NCBI RefSeq assembly: GCF_900602065.1
Contig: NZ_UWFN01000310.1
Coordinates: 186,001-250,000 of the forward strand
Length of the DNA: 64,000 nt
From: Pseudomonas viridiflava
GTDB taxonomy: Bacteria; Pseudomonadota; Gammaproteobacteria; Pseudomonadales; Pseudomonadaceae
Direction of reading: 5' to 3'
In this document: piece after piece, positions 25,469 through 34,496 of the stretch
How the letters are laid out: every line of letters starts with the position of its first letter
Numbering within the stretch: position 1 is the first letter of the stretch
Made by a program: the position numbers and the translations under genes
Notes under the pieces: model-generated
What the model was told of the DNA's origin: nothing
What the model saw: the letters and a program-made list of their open reading frames with translations, nothing else
Databases searched by the model: none

Positions 25469-26003
25469 TGAAAATTACTCGCTTGGGCTATCTGGTCGAG
25501 GTCCTGCAGTTCATCAACATTAGCCAGATGGCTCTGGCCCGGTCGTGCTGACGTGGCAGTGACCCCAAAGGATCCGTTGTATTTTTATGTCCTGCTGCAT
25601 CGGTCAAGGCTCCTGCCTGCACGCAACGCACAATTGTAACCATATGTGTAAAGGACTCTAAAAACAACTCTTGCTAGTTAATGTCCGCGCGATGGCGCGT
25701 GATTTCATCTGCGATTTGCAGACTCGCTAACTTCATCAGGGCGATGCCATGGAAGGGTGGTTGACGAAGATTTCAGGAATGTCGTGTTTTTGATGTGAAT
25801 CGTTACGCCAAGCGCTTTATCATGCGCAGCCTTGACTGGTCGCAGCGTCATTTGGTCGCAGACAAAAGTGGCTTGCGACGCTACCAACGGTTAATGTTCC
25901 ACCGATTGGCGCAGGTTTAGACTGCGCGCCAGGTTTCGATCCTTCATGTCGCCGGCCGCGATGTGATTTAGCCGGAGATGCCAGAGTGGCACCTCGGCCT
26001 GTT
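25469..26003. other. Long spacer between citA and sthA without a recognised gene
   Basis: 535 nt between divergently transcribed genes. Short open frames occur here, but none has a ribosome site or family resemblance. It must contain the promoters of citA and sthA. I could not assign them with confidence. Confidence 0.5.
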
Positions 26004-26016
26004 CTAAGGAGTACGC

Positions 26017-27411
26017 ATGGCTGTCTACAACTACGACGTAGTGGTATTGGGTTCCGGCCCTGCCGGGGAAGGCGCGGCAATGAACGCCGCCAAGGCGGGG
26101 CGTAAAGTAGCGATGGTCGACAGCCGTCGGCAGGTCGGCGGTAACTGCACACACTTGGGCACCATCCCGTCCAAGGCTTTGCGTCATTCGGTCAAGCAAA
26201 TCATTCACTTCAATACCAACCCGATGTTCCGGGCCATTGGCGAGCCGCGCTGGTTTTCGTTCCCGGACGTGTTGAAGAACGCTGAAATCGTAATTTCGAA
26301 GCAGGTGTCTTCGCGCACCGGCTACTACGCTCGTAACCGTGTCGACGTATTTTTCGGCACCGGCAGCTTTGCCGACGAGAACAGTATCGATGTGGTGTGC
26401 GGCAACGGTGTAGTAGAGAAACTGGTCGCCAATCAGATCATTATCGCCACTGGATCGCGGCCTTATCGTCCCGCAGATATCGACTTTTCCCACAAGCGTA
26501 TCTACGACAGCGACACCATCCTCAGCCTCGGTCACACGCCGCGCAAACTGATCATTTATGGCGCTGGTGTGATTGGCTGTGAATACGCTTCGATCTTCAG
26601 CGGTCTGGGCGTAATGGTCGAGCTGGTCGATAACCGCGACCAATTGCTGAGCTTCCTCGACTCGGAAATCTCTCAGGCGCTGAGTTACCACTTCAGTAAT
26701 AACAACGTCATGGTTCGCCATAACGAAGAGTATGAAAAGGTTGAAGGCCTGGATAACGGTGTGATCCTGCACCTCAAGTCCGGCAAGAAGATCAAGGCAG
26801 ACGCATTGCTCTGGTGCAACGGCCGTACGGGCAACACCGATAAGCTGGGTCTGGAGAACGTTGGCATCAAGGCGAACGGTCGCGGGCAAATTGAAGTTGA
26901 TGACAGCTATCGCACCAACGTGCCCAACATCTATGGCGCGGGTGACGTGATTGGCTGGCCAAGCCTGGCGAGTGCCGCTTACGATCAGGGGCGTTCGGCG
27001 GCGGGCGTAGTTGTCGATAATGGCAGCTGGCGTTACGTCAATGACGTGCCAACGGGCATCTACACGATTCCGGAAATCAGCTCGATTGGCAAAAACGAAC
27101 ACGAATTGACCCAAGCCAAAGTGCCGTATGAAGTGGGCAAGGCTTTCTTCAAAGGCATGGCGCGTGCGCAGATTTCCGGCGAGCGCGTAGGGATGCTGAA
27201 GATCCTGTTCCACCGCGAAACCCTCGAGGTTCTGGGTGTCCATTGCTTCGGCGACCAGGCATCAGAGATTGTGCACATCGGGCAGGCGATCATGAACCAG
27301 CCGGGTGAAGCCAATACCCTGAAGTACTTCGTCAACACTACGTTCAACTACCCGACCATGGCCGAAGCCTATCGGGTAGCTGCTTATGATGGTCTGAACC
27401 GGCTTTTTTAA
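26017..27411 (+). CDS. sthA: Soluble pyridine nucleotide transhydrogenase (Si-specific)
   Basis: A flavoprotein of 464 aa that moves hydride between NADPH and NAD+, balancing redox cofactors in the cytoplasm. FAD-binding VLGSGPAGEGAAMNAAKAG is at the N-terminus. The position of the disulfide in related reductases is GGNCTHLGTIPSKALRHS, where the second Cys is replaced by Thr as is typical for SthA. The NAD(P) loop is IYGAGVIGCEYASIF. The interface domain ends with FNYPTMAEAYRVAAYDGLNRLF. AAGGAG lies 7 nt before the ATG. It is convergent with the glycerophosphodiesterase gene. Confidence 0.96.
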   Translation: MAVYNYDVVVLGSGPAGEGAAMNAAKAGRKVAMVDSRRQVGGNCTHLGTIPSKALRHSVKQIIHFNTNPMFRAIGEPRWFSFPDVLKNAEIVISKQVSSRTGYYARNRVDVFFGTGSFADENSIDVVCGNGVVEKLVANQIIIATGSRPYRPADIDFSHKRIYDSDTILSLGHTPRKLIIYGAGVIGCEYASIFSGLGVMVELVDNRDQLLSFLDSEISQALSYHFSNNNVMVRHNEEYEKVEGLDNGVILHLKSGKKIKADALLWCNGRTGNTDKLGLENVGIKANGRGQIEVDDSYRTNVPNIYGAGDVIGWPSLASAAYDQGRSAAGVVVDNGSWRYVNDVPTGIYTIPEISSIGKNEHELTQAKVPYEVGKAFFKGMARAQISGERVGMLKILFHRETLEVLGVHCFGDQASEIVHIGQAIMNQPGEANTLKYFVNTTFNYPTMAEAYRVAAYDGLNRLF

Positions 27412-27415
27412 GCGA

Positions 27416-27446
27416 CTCCGGCCGGTGGCCTGAGCCGGCCGGGGAG
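27416..27446. terminator. Possible shared terminator hairpin between sthA and glpQ-like gene
   Basis: A GC-rich inverted repeat (CTCCGGCCGG / CCGGCCGGGGAG) lies 4 nt after the sthA stop and 8 nt after the stop of the convergent gene. There is no T-run, so its role is uncertain. Confidence 0.45.
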
Positions 27447-27453
27447 ACCGATT

Positions 27454-28176
27454 TCAGCGATTCTCGAGGGTGGCGCTGGCCAAACCGGGAAAGTCTGTAA
27501 TCAGGCTGTCTACGCCGAAGTCGGCGAGCCTGCGCATCAGCGCGGGTTCGTTGACCGTCCACACCGACACATGCAAACCCTGACGTTGAGCTTTCTGTTG
27601 GCGTTCAGGGGTGCAGAGTGTCCAGTTCAATGCCAGATACTCACAGCCGTAGCTTTGGGCGACCTTTAGCGGGTCCAGCCAGGCGTATTCGGCCACCAGG
27701 CCTCGTGAGATATCAGGCGTCAGCTCCAGTGCCGCTTTAAGCACTTCTCGAGAGCTTGAGGTAATCGTGATCTTGTCCAGCAAGCCGTGGCGCTGAGCCA
27801 TTTCGCGGATTGCCAGCACGGTTGATGCGGCCCGCGTGCGCGAAGCGCTTTTGACCTCCAGTTGCCAGTGCTCGAAATCGCACTTTTCGAACAGCTCTTC
27901 AAGACGAGGGATCGTGCAGGGATTGATCCAGCCGGGGCCGCCTTTGCGTGCGTCATAAGTCACCAGATCCGCGGCGCTGTGTTCAATAACCTTGCCGCGC
28001 CTGTCCGTGGTGCGCTTCAGGGTTGGGTCATGGATCACCATCAGTTCCCCGTCACGAGAAAGATGCAGGTCAAGCTCACAGCGGCGTACGCCGTGTTTGA
28101 GGCATTCCTGAAAGCTGGTCAGGGTGTTTTCCGGTGCTTCGCCTTTGGCGCCGCGGTGGCCATAAATAAGGGTCAC
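27454..28176 (-). CDS. Glycerophosphodiester phosphodiesterase
   Basis: Hydrolyses glycerophosphodiesters from phospholipid turnover to glycerol-3-phosphate and an alcohol. It has 240 aa and no signal peptide, so it is a cytoplasmic UgpQ-like form rather than periplasmic GlpQ. The GDPD motif YGHRGAKGEAPENTLTSF opens the protein. ELDLHLSRDGELMVIHDPTLKRTTD carries the metal ligands and second catalytic His. VWTVNEPALMRRLADFGVDSLITDFPG ends the TIM barrel. It stands alone, convergent with sthA. Confidence 0.93.
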   Translation of the reverse strand: MTLIYGHRGAKGEAPENTLTSFQECLKHGVRRCELDLHLSRDGELMVIHDPTLKRTTDRRGKVIEHSAADLVTYDARKGGPGWINPCTIPRLEELFEKCDFEHWQLEVKSASRTRAASTVLAIREMAQRHGLLDKITITSSSREVLKAALELTPDISRGLVAEYAWLDPLKVAQSYGCEYLALNWTLCTPERQQKAQRQGLHVSVWTVNEPALMRRLADFGVDSLITDFPGLASATLENR

Positions 28177-28267
28177 GTTTACTCCTGGTGGCCTTCAAGG
28201 CGTTGGTCTTGGTGTGATGGTCATTTCTGTGCTGTTATCAAATGCACCCTCTGGATGGAATACATTC

Positions 28268-28341
28268 CCTGTAGGAGCTGCCGAAGGCTGCGAAGCATTT
28301 AGCCTGACACTCCGCCATCGCAGCCTTAGGCAGCTCCTACA
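28268..28341. repeat. REP-type inverted repeat (GTAGGAGCTGCC family), copy 3, interrupted
   Basis: Arms CCTGTAGGAGCTGCCGAAGG and CAGCCTTAGGCAGCTCCTAC (one change from the canonical copy). The expected last bases of the right arm (ACAGG) are displaced to 28483-28487 by an inserted 140-bp palindromic element. Confidence 0.8.
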
Positions 28342-28481
28342 CAGACTGTGTGAAAACTACTGCGCTCGGCAATACTGCGTTAAAAACAGCCGAAAAATGC
28401 TCATTTAGAACACCTAGACTCCGCTTTTTCGGCTGTTTTTGCCTTGTCTTGCCGTCGCTCGCTACGTTTTCACACAGTCTG
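28342..28481. mobile_element. MITE-like 140-bp palindromic element inserted in a REP sequence
   Basis: Terminal inverted repeats CAGACTGTGTGAAAAC (28342-28357) and GTTTTCACACAGTCTG (28466-28481) are perfect over 16 bp. Flanking TACA occurs at both sides (28338-28341 and 28482-28485), consistent with a 4-bp target duplication. Removing the element plus one TACA restores the usual REP end GCTCCTACAGG. Internally, a perfect 16-bp inverted repeat AAAAACAGCCGAAAAA / TTTTTCGGCTGTTTTT forms a second stem. It has no coding capacity, so it would need a transposase in trans. Confidence 0.7.
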
Positions 28482-28500
28482 TACAGGACCAGCGTGTCGT

Positions 28501-29082
28501 TTATGCAGGCTTTTCCTGCTCCAGCGCCTGGCGTCGCAGTGCAGCTTGTCGTTGCAAAATGTATCGGGCCAGCAGTTGGCGCTGAGAGTCGGGCAGATCG
28601 ATGAACTCGGTGCCGATCTCGAACTGGCCATCCGGCAGCATGTCGCAATGCGTCACTTTGGCGTGCAGCATCAAGGCCGAAGCTTGCGGCATCAGGACCA
28701 TTTTGATCGACAGTTGGGCATCAACGGCGAAGCTCGCAGGGTTGTGAAATTGCACGCCACCTTCAGAAATAATCACTGGCTGCGGGGCTCCGAGCTTGCC
28801 CAGAGTGGTTTGCGCTACCACGCGGCCGAGCAATTCAATGCGTTTGCCGAAGGACTGCAGCAAGCTGCTCACCACTCGGTCCCGCTCATCCAGCTGACGC
28901 AAAAGGTGCTGGGATTCGAACTCGCTGATGTGCAGTTCGCTGAGCAGTTCAAAGAGTGCCGAGGTCTCACGCATGGACTGGTGCCCGGCGTGGTCGGTGC
29001 TGGACAAGAGGTTAATTTCCAGTGCGACACTGTCCTCGATACGGTAGTATTCGCGGCGTTCTTCTTCATCTAATGTCGACAT
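28501..29082 (-). CDS. PilZ domain-containing protein
   Basis: A 193-aa cytoplasmic protein. The start EEERREYYRIEDSVALEINLL carries the RxxxR half of a c-di-GMP site at the N-terminus. The C-terminal region ISEGGVQFHNPASF...QLSIKMVLMPQASALMLHAKVTHCD fits the PilZ beta barrel. The usual Asp of the D/NxSxxG motif is replaced (IISEGG), so binding may be altered. It sits divergent from lolC, as in other pseudomonads. The partner pathway is unknown. Confidence 0.85.
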   Translation of the reverse strand: MSTLDEEERREYYRIEDSVALEINLLSSTDHAGHQSMRETSALFELLSELHISEFESQHLLRQLDERDRVVSSLLQSFGKRIELLGRVVAQTTLGKLGAPQPVIISEGGVQFHNPASFAVDAQLSIKMVLMPQASALMLHAKVTHCDMLPDGQFEIGTEFIDLPDSQRQLLARYILQRQAALRRQALEQEKPA

Positions 29083-29207
29083 GGCGAACCCATGGTAGCG
29101 GCGATGGTCATAGTGGTTGCTCGCAGTGCTTAGAGTGTTTTCGAGTGTAAAGCTGCACGCTTAGGCCCGCCACAAGGACGTCCCCATTCCTCCGAACAAG
29201 TCCCTAA

Positions 29208-30458
29208 ATGTTCAGACCTCTTTTTGTATTCATAGGCACGCGTTACACCCGTGCCAAACGCCGTAATCATTTTGTCTCCTTCATTTCCCTGACTTCCATG
29301 ATTGGTCTCGCCCTGGGCGTAGTGGTCATGATAGTCGTCTTATCGGTCATGAATGGTTTCGATCATGAAATGCGTACTCGCGTGCTTGGCATGGTCCCGC
29401 ACGCCACCATTGAAGCCGGTGAACCGATCGGCAACTGGCAGGCTCTGGCTGACAAGGTCAGGCAAAATCCGCAGGTTGTCGCTGTCGCGCCGTTCACCCA
29501 GATGCAAGGTCTGCTGACCAATAATGGCAGCGTGCAGAAAGTCCTGCTCAATGGCATCGACCCGGCGCAAGAGCGGAAAGTTTCGATCATCGATGACTTC
29601 ATGAAGCAGGGGAAGCTCGATGATCTGTCGGCCGGTGACTTCGGCATCGTGATCGGCGACAAGGCAGCCACCAAGCTCGGTGTCGGGGTGGGTGACAAGG
29701 TGACCTTTGTTGCTCCTGAGGTGACGGTCACGCCCGCTGGCATGTTCCCGCGCATGAAGCGTTTTACCGTGACCGGCATTTTTCATGTGGGGGCCGGTGA
29801 GCTGGATGGTTACCTGGGGCTGACCAATCTTGACGATCTGGGCCGTCTGCATCGCTGGAAATCCAATGAGGTCCAGGGTTTGCGTCTCAAGTTCGAAGAC
29901 CTGTTCGAAGCGCCGCGCACCTCTTATCAAATCGCCCAGACCCTCGGCGAACATAATTACTACTCCCGTGACTGGACGCGCACCCACGGCAATCTGTATC
30001 AGGCGATCCGCATGGAAAAAGCCATGATCGGTTTGTTGTTGTTGCTGATCGTGGCGGTTGCAGCGTTCAACATCATTTCTACGTTGGTCATGGTGGTCAA
30101 CGACAAGAAAGGCGACATCGCGATCCTGCGCACGCTGGGTTCCACGCCTGGGCAGATCATGGCGATTTTCATGGTCCAGGGCACGGTGATTGGCGTCGTC
30201 GGAACCTTTATAGGCGCGGTCGTAGGCATCATCGCCGCGCTCAACGTCAGCGCCGCGATTTCCGCTCTGGAAGGCCTGATCGGCCACAAGTTTCTCAACG
30301 CTGACGTGTACTTTATCGACTACCTGCCGTCGCAATTGATGGCCGAAGACGTGTTGATGGTATGCGGTGCGGCATTGGTTCTGAGTTTCCTCGCCACCTT
30401 GTATCCGGCCTGGCGCGCAGCGCGCACCCAACCGGCGGAGGCGTTACGTTATGAGTGA
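29208..30458 (+). CDS. lolC: Lipoprotein-releasing ABC transporter permease LolC
   Basis: An inner-membrane subunit of LolCDE, which extracts mature outer-membrane lipoproteins and passes them to LolA. It has 416 aa. One N-terminal helix lies after FIGTRYTRAKRRNHFVSFISLTSMIGLALG. A large periplasmic domain (residues ~50-270) follows, then three C-terminal helices with the FtsX-like loop RTLGSTPGQIMAIFMVQG. The C-terminus ARTQPAEALRYE is typical. No strong ribosome site precedes the ATG. It overlaps lolD by 8 nt. Confidence 0.95.
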   Translation: MFRPLFVFIGTRYTRAKRRNHFVSFISLTSMIGLALGVVVMIVVLSVMNGFDHEMRTRVLGMVPHATIEAGEPIGNWQALADKVRQNPQVVAVAPFTQMQGLLTNNGSVQKVLLNGIDPAQERKVSIIDDFMKQGKLDDLSAGDFGIVIGDKAATKLGVGVGDKVTFVAPEVTVTPAGMFPRMKRFTVTGIFHVGAGELDGYLGLTNLDDLGRLHRWKSNEVQGLRLKFEDLFEAPRTSYQIAQTLGEHNYYSRDWTRTHGNLYQAIRMEKAMIGLLLLLIVAVAAFNIISTLVMVVNDKKGDIAILRTLGSTPGQIMAIFMVQGTVIGVVGTFIGAVVGIIAALNVSAAISALEGLIGHKFLNADVYFIDYLPSQLMAEDVLMVCGAALVLSFLATLYPAWRAARTQPAEALRYE

Positions 30459-31149
30459 GTCGGGCATGAGTGATAAAGCAGTCTTGAGTTGCCGCAACCT
30501 GGGCAAATCCTACGAGGAAGGCCCAGAGTCGGTTGTAGTCCTGTCCGGGCTGCAGCTGGAATTGTTCCCAGGCGAGCGCGTGGCGATTGTCGGCAGTTCG
30601 GGTTCGGGCAAAAGTACCTTGCTCAACCTTCTGGGCGGCCTCGATACGCCTTCCGAGGGCAGTGTCTGGCTGGCGGGTGAAGAGCTCTCCGCATTGGGTG
30701 AGAAGGCTCGCGGCCTGTTGCGCAACCGGGCACTGGGTTTCGTGTACCAGTTCCACCATTTGCTGCCGGAATTCACTGCGCTGGAGAACGTCTGCATGCC
30801 GCTGCTGATCGGCAAGACGGCGATCCCCGAAGCCCGTCAGCGTGCGACAGCGTTGCTGGAGCGGGTAGGCCTGGGACACCGTCTGGCGCACAAACCTTCA
30901 GAGTTGTCTGGCGGTGAGCGTCAGCGTGTGGCCATTGCCCGAGCACTGGTCAACCAGCCGGGGCTGGTGATGCTCGATGAGCCGACCGGTAACCTGGACC
31001 ACCACACCGGGCAGGGTATTCAGGACTTGATGCTGGAGCTGAGCACATCGTCGCGAACAGCGTTTCTGGTGGTGACTCACGACATGAATCTGGCCAGACA
31101 GATGGATCGTGTGTGGCGTCTGGAAGATGGGCGTCTGGTAGAAGCGTGA
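30451..31149 (+). CDS. lolD: Lipoprotein-releasing ABC transporter ATPase LolD
   Basis: The ATPase powering lipoprotein release. It has 232 aa. Walker A GSSGSGKST, the Q-loop region VYQFHHLLPEFTALENV, signature LSGGERQRVAIARAL and Walker B VMLDEPTGNLD are all intact. The start overlaps the end of lolC (ATGAGTGA), with GGAGG ~12 nt upstream inside lolC, indicating translational coupling. A second ATG at 30466 is possible but less well placed. Confidence 0.95.
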   Translation: MSESGMSDKAVLSCRNLGKSYEEGPESVVVLSGLQLELFPGERVAIVGSSGSGKSTLLNLLGGLDTPSEGSVWLAGEELSALGEKARGLLRNRALGFVYQFHHLLPEFTALENVCMPLLIGKTAIPEARQRATALLERVGLGHRLAHKPSELSGGERQRVAIARALVNQPGLVMLDEPTGNLDHHTGQGIQDLMLELSTSSRTAFLVVTHDMNLARQMDRVWRLEDGRLVEA

Positions 31150-31221
31150 CCCCGTTGCCCCGGCGCAATTGATCGCGCCGGGTGTCATTTTTGCGGTAAT
31201 TTTTTCTACGGTGCACTGCGA

Positions 31222-32466
31222 ATGTTTCGACCGTTATCCATTTTTATTGGCACGCGCTACACCCGCGCCAAGCGCCGCAACCATTTCATCTCGTTCATTT
31301 CCATGACTTCGATGATCGGCCTGGCGCTTGGTGTGCTGGCGATGATTGTCGTGCTGTCTGTAATGAACGGTTTCCAGCGGGAAATGAGTTCGCGCATCCT
31401 GGGCATGGTCCCCCACGCGGTGATCGCAGGCGTCCAGCCGCTGGATGACTGGAAGCCGGCCGCCGCCGCTGCGCTGAAGAATCCTGAAGTCACCGCCGCT
31501 GTACCGTTCACTGAGATGGACGGCATGCTGTCTTACAAGGGGGCGATGCAGCCAATCCAGATCAGCGGTGTCGATCCTGCGCTGGAGCATGAGGTATCGA
31601 TCGTTGCCAAGCATATCGTGCAGGGCAAACTGCAAGACTTGAAAGCCGGTGAGTTCGGTGTGGTGCTGGGCGAGCTGAGTGCTCGTCGCTTTCGTCTGAA
31701 CGTCGGCGACAAGTTGACCTTGATCGTGCCTGAAGTCAGCAGTGCGCCGGGTGGCATCACGCCGCGTCTGCAACGGTTGACCGTGGTCGGTATCTTCAAG
31801 GTTGGCGCCGAGCTTGATGGCTCCATGGCCTTGATCAATGTCGCCGACGCCGCGCAGATTCAACGCTGGCAGCCTGATCAGGTGCAGGGCGTGCGACTGG
31901 CCTTGAAAGATCTGTATAAAGCGCCTGAGGTCTCGAAGGTGATCGCTGGCGGTCTGGGTGCTGATTACCGCGCCGACGACTGGACCCACACTCAAGGCAG
32001 TCTGTTCAGTGCGATGAAAATGGAAAAAACCATGATCGGCCTGTTGCTGCTGATGATCGTCGCCGTGGCGGCGTTCAATATCATCGCCACGCTGATCATG
32101 GTGGTGAATGACAAGGGCGCGGACATTGCGATCCTGCGCACGATTGGCGCGACGCCCCGGCAGATCATGACCATCTTCATGGTCCAGGGAACGGTCATCG
32201 GTATCGTCGGCACTATTATTGGCGGCGTGCTGGGGATCATCGCAGCAATCAACGTCAGCAGTCTTGTTGGTTGGGTGGAGCGGGTCAGTGGCCAGCACAT
32301 CTTTAGCTCCGATGTGTACTTCATCAGCAACCTGCCTTCCGAGCTGCAAGCGGGCGACGTGGTGCTGATCTGTAGCGCCGGCTTCATTCTCAGCTTCCTC
32401 GCCACACTTTACCCAGCCTGGCGCGCGGCGCAGATTCAGCCAGCGCACGCATTGCGATACGAGTAA
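31222..32466 (+). CDS. lolE: Lipoprotein-releasing ABC transporter permease LolE
   Basis: The second permease, 414 aa, is a clear paralogue of lolC over its whole length. The first 30 residues are nearly identical (MFRPLSIFIGTRYTRAKRRN), and RTIGATPRQIMTIFMVQGTVIGIVGTIIGG in the C-terminal part is also shared. The topology is the same as LolC: one helix, a periplasmic domain and three helices. It follows lolD by 72 nt and ends before a GC-rich hairpin. A heterodimer with LolC is expected. Confidence 0.94.
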   Translation: MFRPLSIFIGTRYTRAKRRNHFISFISMTSMIGLALGVLAMIVVLSVMNGFQREMSSRILGMVPHAVIAGVQPLDDWKPAAAAALKNPEVTAAVPFTEMDGMLSYKGAMQPIQISGVDPALEHEVSIVAKHIVQGKLQDLKAGEFGVVLGELSARRFRLNVGDKLTLIVPEVSSAPGGITPRLQRLTVVGIFKVGAELDGSMALINVADAAQIQRWQPDQVQGVRLALKDLYKAPEVSKVIAGGLGADYRADDWTHTQGSLFSAMKMEKTMIGLLLLMIVAVAAFNIIATLIMVVNDKGADIAILRTIGATPRQIMTIFMVQGTVIGIVGTIIGGVLGIIAAINVSSLVGWVERVSGQHIFSSDVYFISNLPSELQAGDVVLICSAGFILSFLATLYPAWRAAQIQPAHALRYE

Positions 32467-32472
32467 TTGATG

Positions 32473-32508
32473 GGGCGGGCCTACAGTTTCCTGTTGTCAG
32501 GCCCGCCC
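32473..32508 (+). terminator. GC-rich hairpin after lolE
   Basis: A perfect 10-bp stem GGGCGGGCCT/AGGCCCGCCC with a 16-nt loop lies 6 nt after the lolE stop. There is no T-run, so it may be a Rho-type or RNA-stabilising end. Confidence 0.5.
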
Positions 32509-32558
32509 GCCAGTACCGCCCACTTCAGCCTCTGTTTTCGCCACTTTTGGAGAACACC

Positions 32559-33071
32559 ATGCCCTCTATCGCTCGCCTCTCACTGGTTGCCGCGCTGTTG
32601 ACACTCAGTCAGCCATTGCTCGCATCGCCTACCCCCGCACTTGCGTTCGGGCACGCTGCGCCAGCCACGCAGGCCTCCCGCACAATCGAACTGGTTTTGG
32701 GTGACATGTATTTCGATCCCAAAGCGGTACAGGTCAAGGCGGGTGAGACTGTGCGTTTTGTGCTGATCAACAAGGGCCAGTTACTGCATGAGTTCAATCT
32801 GGGTGATGCAGCGATGCACGCCAGTCATCAGCAGGAAATGATCAAGATGCAGCAGAGCGGCATGCTCACGCCGACCGGCATGAATCATCACGCAATGGAT
32901 CACGGCTCGATGGAAATGAAGCACGATGATCCCAACAGCGTGCTGGTTGAACCCGGGAAGACCACTGAGCTGACGTGGACGTTTGCCAAGGCCGGCAATC
33001 TCGAATTCGCCTGCAATCTCCCTGGGCATTATCAGGCTGGCATGGTCGGCAAACTGACAATTACCGAGTAG
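32559..33071 (+). CDS. Exported cupredoxin-like copper-binding protein
   Basis: A 170-aa periplasmic protein with a Sec signal (IARLSLVAALLTLSQPLLASP). The cupredoxin domain starts IELVLGDMYFDPKAVQVKAGETVRFVLINKGQLLHEFNLGD, supplying one His ligand. It ends LEFACNLPGHYQAGMVGKLTI with the Cys-His-Met ligand set of a type I copper site. Between them is a Met/His-rich insert (GMNHHAMDHGSMEMKHDD) that could hold extra copper. A role in copper tolerance, as for CopI-like proteins, is inference. I chose 32559 because GGAG lies 6-7 nt upstream. The ATG at 32547 overlaps that site. Confidence 0.85.
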   Translation: MPSIARLSLVAALLTLSQPLLASPTPALAFGHAAPATQASRTIELVLGDMYFDPKAVQVKAGETVRFVLINKGQLLHEFNLGDAAMHASHQQEMIKMQQSGMLTPTGMNHHAMDHGSMEMKHDDPNSVLVEPGKTTELTWTFAKAGNLEFACNLPGHYQAGMVGKLTITE

Positions 33072-33145
33072 CCGCTGAAAGGGCGGCGTAAACCCTATAA
33101 ACTTGTCGGCTTACTCCGATAGCTTCAAGTGATCCAGGTACCGTC

Positions 33146-33976
33146 ATGCATCCTGCAGCCGAACACTCGCCGCTGGGCAAGTCCAGTGAATACATTGCCA
33201 CTTACACACCGTCTTTGTTGTTTCCGATCCCGCGTGCCGCGAAATGGGCCGAGCTGGGTCTGACTGCACAGACGTTGCCCTATCAGGGGGTGGACTTCTG
33301 GAATTGCTATGAGTTGTCCTGGCTGTTGCCATCCGGCAAGCCAGTCGTGGCCATTGCGGAGTTCAGCATCCCGGCTGATTCGCCGAATATCATCGAGTCC
33401 AAATCGTTCAAGCTGTACCTGAACTCGCTGAATCAGACGGCCTTTGTTGATCGTGCAGAGCTGATCGCGACGCTGGTAAAGGACTTGTCAGCCGCAGCGG
33501 GTAAGCCGGTAGGCGTGCGTATCCGCAGTCTTGCGGACATTGAAGGCGAAGGCGTGGCGACGATGCCGGGCCTATGCATCGACGAGCTTGATGTGAGCAT
33601 CAATAGTTACGACCGGCCGCAGCCTGAGCTGCTGCGTTGCGATGAATCCCGTGTTGTCGAACAAAGCCTGCACAGTCATCTGCTCAAGTCCAACTGCCCG
33701 GTGACCAGTCAGCCGGACTGGGGCAGCGTAGCGGTGGAGTATCGCGGTGCCGAGCTGGACCCGGCGAGCCTGCTGGCGTACATCGTCAGCTTTCGTCAGC
33801 ATTCGGATTTTCATGAGCAATGCGTCGAACGTATCTTTCTCGACCTGCAACGTTTGCTCAAACCAGAGAAGCTGACGGTTTATGCACGTTATGTGCGTCG
33901 CGGTGGGCTGGATATCAATCCGTATCGCAGCACGGAGTCGATCACTCCGGATAATCGCCGTCTGGCTCGACAGTAG
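33146..33976 (+). CDS. queF: NADPH-dependent 7-cyano-7-deazaguanine reductase
   Basis: Reduces preQ0 to preQ1 in queuosine biosynthesis. It has 276 aa and is of the long bimodular T-fold type. The N-terminal half has the QueF motif ESKSFKLYLNSLNQT for NADPH binding. The C-terminal half has SNCPVTSQPDWGSV with the catalytic Cys that forms the thioimide. HEQCVERIFLDL and RRGGLDINPYRS are also conserved. It is a single gene with its own terminator. Confidence 0.95.
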   Translation: MHPAAEHSPLGKSSEYIATYTPSLLFPIPRAAKWAELGLTAQTLPYQGVDFWNCYELSWLLPSGKPVVAIAEFSIPADSPNIIESKSFKLYLNSLNQTAFVDRAELIATLVKDLSAAAGKPVGVRIRSLADIEGEGVATMPGLCIDELDVSINSYDRPQPELLRCDESRVVEQSLHSHLLKSNCPVTSQPDWGSVAVEYRGAELDPASLLAYIVSFRQHSDFHEQCVERIFLDLQRLLKPEKLTVYARYVRRGGLDINPYRSTESITPDNRRLARQ

Positions 33977-33981
33977 GCAGC

Positions 33982-34010
33982 AAAAAGCCCGTCACTGACG
34001 GGCTTTTTAT
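33982..34010 (+). terminator. Terminator of queF
   Basis: AAAAAGCCCGTCA and TGACGGGCTTTTT form a perfect stem, starting 5 nt after the stop. It is symmetrical, so it may also serve the convergent gene at 34037. Confidence 0.9.
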
Positions 34011-34036
34011 GGGCTGCGGTTTGACTTCTCAAGACG

Positions 34037-34300
34037 TCAAATACCAATGTTTCCCAAGGTCACGACGATATTGCGCAGTGTGCCTGCGATGCCCGGGTGT
34101 TCGAGTTCAAAGCGCTCAACGGCAAGATTGACGCCATCGGCCAGGCTAGGATCCTGAGTTACGGACTCCAGCTCGATTTGTGACTGGATCTGCTGCGCCA
34201 GGGCTTCCAGATCGGCGCGCTCTGCTTCATTCAGGGGTGGATTCTGCTCCAGTTGCTCGCGCAGGGTATTGAGTTGTTCTTGCAGTTCGCGGGCAGGCAT
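34037..34300 (-). CDS. DUF4404 family protein
   Basis: An 87-aa helical cytoplasmic protein. PARELQEQLNTLREQLEQNPPLNEAERADLEALAQQIQSQIELE is an amphipathic coiled coil, and RFELEHPGIAGTLRNIVVTLGNIGI is the conserved end that defines DUF4404. Function unknown. I chose the ATG at 34300 because AGGAG lies 8 nt upstream. Longer in-frame starts at 34315 and 34363 lack this. Confidence 0.85.
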   Translation of the reverse strand: MPARELQEQLNTLREQLEQNPPLNEAERADLEALAQQIQSQIELESVTQDPSLADGVNLAVERFELEHPGIAGTLRNIVVTLGNIGI

Positions 34301-34496
34301 GACGTGCTCCTTCATTGATAAGTCTGTCCCATGGACCCCGGCGCAGGGCCAAAGGTTCGTCATGGGTATGTGACAAGACTAATCCACTCTGGTGCGGCTT
34401 GCCTGCAGATTGCGCGTCCAGTCCGGCGCCCTCGCGGCTAAAGCCAGTCCTGCGGGTCTGCGTTTACAGTCCGGGAGTGCACCCAAAAATTCTATG

